Assembly: GCA_944350065.1 (NCBI GenBank) | Contig: CALVOD010000043.1 | Coordinates: 1 to 9,886, forward strand | Source: an uncultured Clostridia bacterium | GTDB taxonomy: Bacteria; Bacillota; Clostridia; Christensenellales; DTU072 | Reading direction: 5' to 3' | DNA length: 9,886 nucleotides | Shown: piece by piece, positions 6,249-9,886 of the stretch | Numbering within the stretch: position 1 is the stretch's first letter | Layout: every line of letters starts with the position of its first letter | Notes under the pieces: model-generated | The model's input: the letters and a program-made list of their open reading frames with translations, nothing else | Databases searched by the model: none | What the model was told of the DNA's origin: nothing | Translations under genes and position numbers: made by a program

Positions 6249-7772
6249 ATGAAACTGAGCGGAGCGCAAACCGTCGTAAAGACACTCGAAGAACTGGGGA
6301 TAAATACGGTATTCGGATATACCGGCAATTACGCCATGCCCTTATTCGAGGTTATCGAACGGAGCGCCCTCTCACTCGTCGTACCGACGAGCGAGGTTTG
6401 CGGCGCGCACGAAGCTGACGGATATTACCGCGCTTCGGGTAAGCTCGCCGCCGTGCTCTCCACCTCCGGTCCGGGAGCCACCAACCTCGTGACGGGGATA
6501 GCCACCGCTTACATGGATTCCGTTCCCCTTCTCGCGATAACGGCAAACGTGCCCACATATAAACTCGGTAAGGATTCTTTTCAGGAAGTGGACATCACGG
6601 GAATAGTCACTCCCGTGACGAAATACGCGCACATAGTCAAGAATCCCGACGAACTCGAAAGCGAAATAAAGAAGGCGTACGCTCTCGCCGTTTCCGGGAG
6701 AACGGCGCCCGTGCTCATAGACATTCCCTACGACGTGCTGCTCGCGAAAACGGAGTACAAAGGACTTCCGTTGCCCTCTTACGGCTCGCCAAAGGCGAAA
6801 GCCGCAGACATAGCCGCGGCGGCGGATATACTGAACGGCGCTTCCAAGCCCGCTATACTCGTAGGCGGCGGCGCCGCAGGAGCGTCGGAAGCGGTAGCGG
6901 CGCTTGCCCATAAGCTCAAAGCGCCCGTATTCACCACGCTGCGCGGAATAGGCACGACCGACTCCGAACGCGTAATCGGTCCCGTCGGAAGCTGCGCGCC
7001 GCGAGCTTATAACAGACTGTATGCCTCCGCCGACGTTATTCTTGCTTTGGGTACCCGTTTCTCGGATAAAATGCACTCAAAGCCCAATAAACGCAAATAT
7101 ATTCATATCGACGTGGACAACGCGGAACTCGACAAGATAGTACCCGCGGACTGCGCGATATGCGCGCGTATAGCGGACGTCGTGCCCGCGCTTACCGCGC
7201 TATGCGCGGAAAGAGAGGAAGCCTGGTACGCTCCCGTAACGAAGCCGCGCGCGCAAAATTCCGTCGTTCGCCTTGCCGAAGCCGTGGCGAGCGCTGATCT
7301 CGACGATACGCTTATCGCAACAGACGTAGGCAATCATCAAATAGCAATGCTTCAGGCGCTGAAAGGAAAAACTTATCGCGAGATAATCTCCAGTCTCGGA
7401 CTCGGCACTATGGGATTCGGACTTCCCGCGCTTATAGGCGCGATGAAGGCGAGCGGAAAGCGCGGTATACTGTTTACGGGCGACGGCTCGTTCAACATGA
7501 ATATGAACGAGCTTGCCACGGCTGTCGAAGCGGGACTCGACATGAGTATCGTGATAGCCAACAACCGCGAGCTCGGAATGATTAAAAACCTCGAACGCCG
7601 CCGCGCAGACGGCTGCGGTGAGGAAGTTACGCACACGCCTAACGTAAATTACGCGCTGCTCGCGCGCGCATTCGGAGCGAAAGGAAAACGCGCTTCCGTC
7701 AAGAACATAACCGCCCTGCTCGACTCGAAGGAAACGGGCGTACGTGTATACGACGTTAAAATAAGAGGCTGA
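6249..7772 (+). CDS. ilvB: Acetolactate (acetohydroxyacid) synthase large subunit, divergent and short
   Basis: A thiamine-diphosphate enzyme that joins two pyruvates, or pyruvate and 2-oxobutyrate, as the first common step of valine/leucine/isoleucine synthesis in the cytoplasm. The start is ATG 6249 after GAGG (6241-6244). The N-terminal domain has VFGYTGNYAMPLF (21-33), catalytic Glu49, HEADGYYRASGK (54-65), TSGPGATNLVTGIATAYMDS (72-91) and FQEVDITG (111-118). The central domain spans about 185-330 with TRFSDK (269-274). The C-terminal ThDP domain has LGLGTMGFGLPA (383-394) and GDGSFNMNMNELATAVE (411-427) ending at Asn438-Asn439. At 507 residues it is shorter than the usual 550-590 and lacks the C-terminal ENVxPMVPPG-like tail. 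Leu448 replaces the usual specificity Trp, and Ser48 replaces the His before the catalytic Glu. Its operon partner ilvN supports the AHAS call over other ThDP enzymes. Confidence 0.88.
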   Translation: MKLSGAQTVVKTLEELGINTVFGYTGNYAMPLFEVIERSALSLVVPTSEVCGAHEADGYYRASGKLAAVLSTSGPGATNLVTGIATAYMDSVPLLAITANVPTYKLGKDSFQEVDITGIVTPVTKYAHIVKNPDELESEIKKAYALAVSGRTAPVLIDIPYDVLLAKTEYKGLPLPSYGSPKAKAADIAAAADILNGASKPAILVGGGAAGASEAVAALAHKLKAPVFTTLRGIGTTDSERVIGPVGSCAPRAYNRLYASADVILALGTRFSDKMHSKPNKRKYIHIDVDNAELDKIVPADCAICARIADVVPALTALCAEREEAWYAPVTKPRAQNSVVRLAEAVASADLDDTLIATDVGNHQIAMLQALKGKTYREIISSLGLGTMGFGLPALIGAMKASGKRGILFTGDGSFNMNMNELATAVEAGLDMSIVIANNRELGMIKNLERRRADGCGEEVTHTPNVNYALLARAFGAKGKRASVKNITALLDSKETGVRVYDVKIRG

Positions 7773-7777
7773 ACCTA

Positions 7778-7794
7778 CGGCGTAGATCACGCCG
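7778..7794 (+). other. Intergenic hairpin between ilvB and ilvN
   Basis: CGGCGT (7778-7783) and ACGCCG (7789-7794) form a 6-bp stem with a 5-nt loop in the 49-nt gap. No T-run follows, so it is not a terminator. It could set mRNA stability or the subunit ratio. The ilvN ribosome site GGGAGG (7809-7814) lies 15 nt downstream. Confidence 0.4.
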
Positions 7795-7821
7795 AAAAGG
7801 AAATGATCGGGAGGTAACAAT

Positions 7822-8328
7822 ATGGCAGGACAGGACAAACATTATTTATCCATGCTCGTCGAAAACGTGGCGGGCGTACTCAGTCGTATCTCGGGGCTTA
7901 TCGCCCGCAGAGGTTACAACATAGACTCCCTGTCGGTATGCGCCACCGAAGACGCGCGGTATTCGCGCATGACAATCGAGCTTCAGGCCGACGAGAGGAC
8001 TTTCAAACAGATACAGGCGCAGCTCGCCAAACAAGCCGAAGTCGTCAGGCTCGTCGAACTCGGCACTTCGGACAGCGTGTTGCGCGAGCTTCTGCTTATA
8101 AAAATCCGTTGCGACAAAACGCAGATACCGGAGATAGCCGACCTCAATACCATTTACAAGGCTAAAACCGTAGATATCACTTCCTCGAGTATGACTCTCG
8201 AGCTCACCGGAAAAGCGGATAAACTGGACAGCTTCATCGACATGCTCCGCCCCTACGGTATAATAGAAATGGCAAGGAGCGGATCCTCCGCTCTCCAGCG
8301 CGGAAGCAGCTGTCTCAGAGAGGGCTGA
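7822..8328 (+). CDS. ilvN: Acetolactate synthase small (regulatory) subunit
   Basis: This 168-residue subunit activates the large subunit and carries feedback control by branched-chain amino acids. Residues about 7-80 form an ACT domain: HYLSMLVENVAGVLSRISGL, then RRGYNIDSLSV and SRMTIELQ. The Asn and Gly positions used for valine binding in the family are kept (VENVAGVL, RRGYNID). Residues about 86-160 are the second ACT-like domain (RELLLIKIRC, then VDITSSSMTLELTGKADKLDSFIDMLRPYGIIEMARSG in parts). The length is typical. GGGAGG (7809-7814) is 7 nt before ATG. It follows the large subunit by 49 nt and runs into the citramalate synthase gene with a 4-nt gap, so co-transcription and probably coupled translation are expected. 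Confidence 0.95.
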   Translation: MAGQDKHYLSMLVENVAGVLSRISGLIARRGYNIDSLSVCATEDARYSRMTIELQADERTFKQIQAQLAKQAEVVRLVELGTSDSVLRELLLIKIRCDKTQIPEIADLNTIYKAKTVDITSSSMTLELTGKADKLDSFIDMLRPYGIIEMARSGSSALQRGSSCLREG

Positions 8329-8332
8329 GCGG

Positions 8333-9886
8333 ATGAAAGTCGAAATTCTCGACACAACGTTGCGCGACGGAGCGCAACACAGACAGGTAAGTTATTCTTC
8401 AGTCGATAAGCTCGACGTCATGGCGGCGCTCGACAGGCTCGGCGTGCATTACGTAGAATTCGGCGCGCCCGGCTTCGATCCCGCGGCGGACAAGCTCGCC
8501 CGTCTCGACTTACCCTCCTCCCGCTCCGTTCCGGTAGCGTTCGGTATGACCTGTAAGAAAGGGCTCGAGCCCGATAAGGACGAGAACCTTCGTACGCTCG
8601 TAAACTGCCCCGCCTCCACGCTTACCATAGTAGGTAAGGCTCACGCTTTGCAGGTGCGCGACGTCCTTAAGACAGACCTCGACGAAAATCTGCGCATAAT
8701 AGAACAATCCGTAGCTTATGCTACAAAAAATGACAAAACGGTAATATTCGACGCCGAGCACTTTTTCGACGGATACCGCTACGACGCGGAATACGCGATA
8801 GAAGCTCTTACCGCCGCGGTACGCGGCGGCGCGAAGGTCATTACGCTGTGCGACACCAACGGCGGCGCGCTTCCGGACGACGTGAAAGACGTTACCGCAG
8901 CCGTCGTCAAGCGTTTCCCGAACGTACGCGTCGGAATACACTGTCATAACGACAACGGGCTCGCCGTAGCCTCCACTCTCGCCGCCGTTAAGGCGGGTGC
9001 TTCGCACGTTCAGGGCACCCTGCTCGGGATAGGCGAGCGTTGCGGCAACGCAAATCTTTCGACGTTGCTTCCCCTGCTCGTTTTCGAAGGCTACGCGGAA
9101 GGCATCGACCTCAAACTGCTTACCCCCATCGCCCGCACGGTGGCGGAGATAACCAATATCACCATACCCGATTCCTTCCCGTACGTAGGCGCGGGAGCTT
9201 TTGCGCATAAAGCGGGACTGCACGCAGACGGAATGTTGAAGGCGGGAGGAAGTTTCGAGCACGTGGATCCCGCTTCCGTCGGCAACATAAGGCAACTGCT
9301 TCTCTCCAAAGAAGCGGGCAGACACCTTCTTATCGCCAAACTGAAGCCCTTTTTTCCTGATATAGCCGAGGACGGCGAAGGACTCAAGCGCATCGCGCGC
9401 GCGCTTAAGGAGCGCGAGGACGAAGGATATACTTACGAAGCCGCCGAAGCGAGCTTCGTGATACTTGCGGGCAAAATTCTCGATCGCGACGTCACGAGGT
9501 TCGAACCTGTGGGATATTCCGTGACCAACACTTCGGACGAGCCCGAATGTACGGCAACGACGACTATCCGCGTAGGCGACGTGACGCGCTCCGCTTCCGC
9601 CAAAGGTTTGGGACCCGTTCACGCGCTCGACAAGGCAATGAGGGAATGTATGCTCAATTTCTTCCCTTCGATAGACAAAGTGAGCCTTATCGACTATAAG
9701 GTCAGGGTAATCAACCCTAAATCGGCTACCGGCGCCGCCGTCCGCGTTCTCATCACCACTACCGACGGCAGGCATATATGGAAGACGGTCGGAGTTTCCG
9801 AGGACATCATACGCGCCAGTTTCGACGCTCTTGCCGACTCCTACCATTTTGCATTGAGCGATGATTTTGATTTCTATTTCGGATAA
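8333..9886 (+). CDS. cimA: Citramalate synthase (LeuA-like, CimA type)
   Basis: It condenses acetyl-CoA with pyruvate to citramalate, the entry to threonine-independent 2-oxobutyrate and isoleucine. The 517 residues are complete; TAA is the last codon of the window. The HMGL-like barrel (about 3-270) has DTTLRDGAQ (7-15) with catalytic Arg11 and metal ligand Asp7, FDAEHFFDGY (139-148), LCDTNGG (172-178), HCHNDNGLAVA (203-213) with metal ligands His203 and His205, and GERCGNANL (234-242) with Asn239. A middle segment (FAHKAGLHADG, 290-300) and a C-terminal LeuA dimer/regulatory domain (about 390-510, with KGLGPVHALDKA and GVSEDIIRASFDAL) follow. The AEHFFDGY motif and the overall length fit the CimA (TIGR00977-like) branch rather than ordinary 2-isopropylmalate synthase or homocitrate synthase. 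The start overlaps the end of ilvN functionally: GAGAGGG (8318-8324) inside ilvN serves as ribosome site. Confidence 0.9.
   Translation: MKVEILDTTLRDGAQHRQVSYSSVDKLDVMAALDRLGVHYVEFGAPGFDPAADKLARLDLPSSRSVPVAFGMTCKKGLEPDKDENLRTLVNCPASTLTIVGKAHALQVRDVLKTDLDENLRIIEQSVAYATKNDKTVIFDAEHFFDGYRYDAEYAIEALTAAVRGGAKVITLCDTNGGALPDDVKDVTAAVVKRFPNVRVGIHCHNDNGLAVASTLAAVKAGASHVQGTLLGIGERCGNANLSTLLPLLVFEGYAEGIDLKLLTPIARTVAEITNITIPDSFPYVGAGAFAHKAGLHADGMLKAGGSFEHVDPASVGNIRQLLLSKEAGRHLLIAKLKPFFPDIAEDGEGLKRIARALKEREDEGYTYEAAEASFVILAGKILDRDVTRFEPVGYSVTNTSDEPECTATTTIRVGDVTRSASAKGLGPVHALDKAMRECMLNFFPSIDKVSLIDYKVRVINPKSATGAAVRVLITTTDGRHIWKTVGVSEDIIRASFDALADSYHFALSDDFDFYFG

Noticed and set aside
7200..7838. Minus-strand frame opposite the 3' half of ilvB
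   Set aside because: Antisense shadow of a conserved ThDP-binding domain with no start signal.
8510..9847. A 445-codon minus-strand open frame opposite cimA
   Set aside because: Long antisense frames are common in this codon usage. CimA is full length with all active-site motifs, and the antisense product has no recognisable fold or ribosome site.

Overview
The window looks like chromosome of an uncultured gut-type clostridial Bacillota; a Christensenellales-like lineage is my guess, made without any search. The basis is moderate GC, strong AGGAGG-type ribosome sites, sigma-A style promoters, BspA-type leucine-rich-repeat and InlB B-repeat lipoproteins, and a rod-shaped RNA that I read as 6S RNA. 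I see no insertion sequence, integrase, CRISPR array, tRNA or rRNA.

Layout. Positions 1-2807 (minus) hold the first 935 or so codons of a surface lipoprotein: lipobox, two InlB B-repeats, then about 22 leucine-rich repeats of about 23 residues. Its C-terminus lies beyond the window. Its promoter is at 2838-2867. Positions 3019-3171 (plus) encode a 50-residue zinc-ribbon protein, which converges on dtd (3337-3795, minus; D-aminoacyl-tRNA deacylase) across a hairpin terminator at 3208-3237. Upstream of dtd, on the same strand, a well-formed transcription unit at 3911-4167 has an extended -10 promoter, about 190 nt of self-complementary RNA and an intrinsic terminator. Positions 4210-5964 (minus) encode a 584-residue lipoprotein that resembles an alpha/beta hydrolase but has Asn where the nucleophilic Ser should be. 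Its promoter carries a perfect 17-base palindrome at the predicted transcription start.

From 6170 to the last base there is a divergent plus-strand operon: acetolactate synthase large subunit, its ACT-domain regulatory subunit, and a citramalate synthase whose stop codon is the last three bases of the window. Together these make 2-oxobutyrate precursors from pyruvate and acetyl-CoA (citramalate route) and condense 2-oxo acids for isoleucine and valine synthesis. The large subunit is short and divergent: it lacks the usual specificity tryptophan and the C-terminal tail.

I do not see a convincing new multi-gene system. The items most worth a second look are the divergent acetolactate synthase, the hydrolase-like lipoprotein with its palindromic start-site operator, and the 6S-like RNA with two competing folds.
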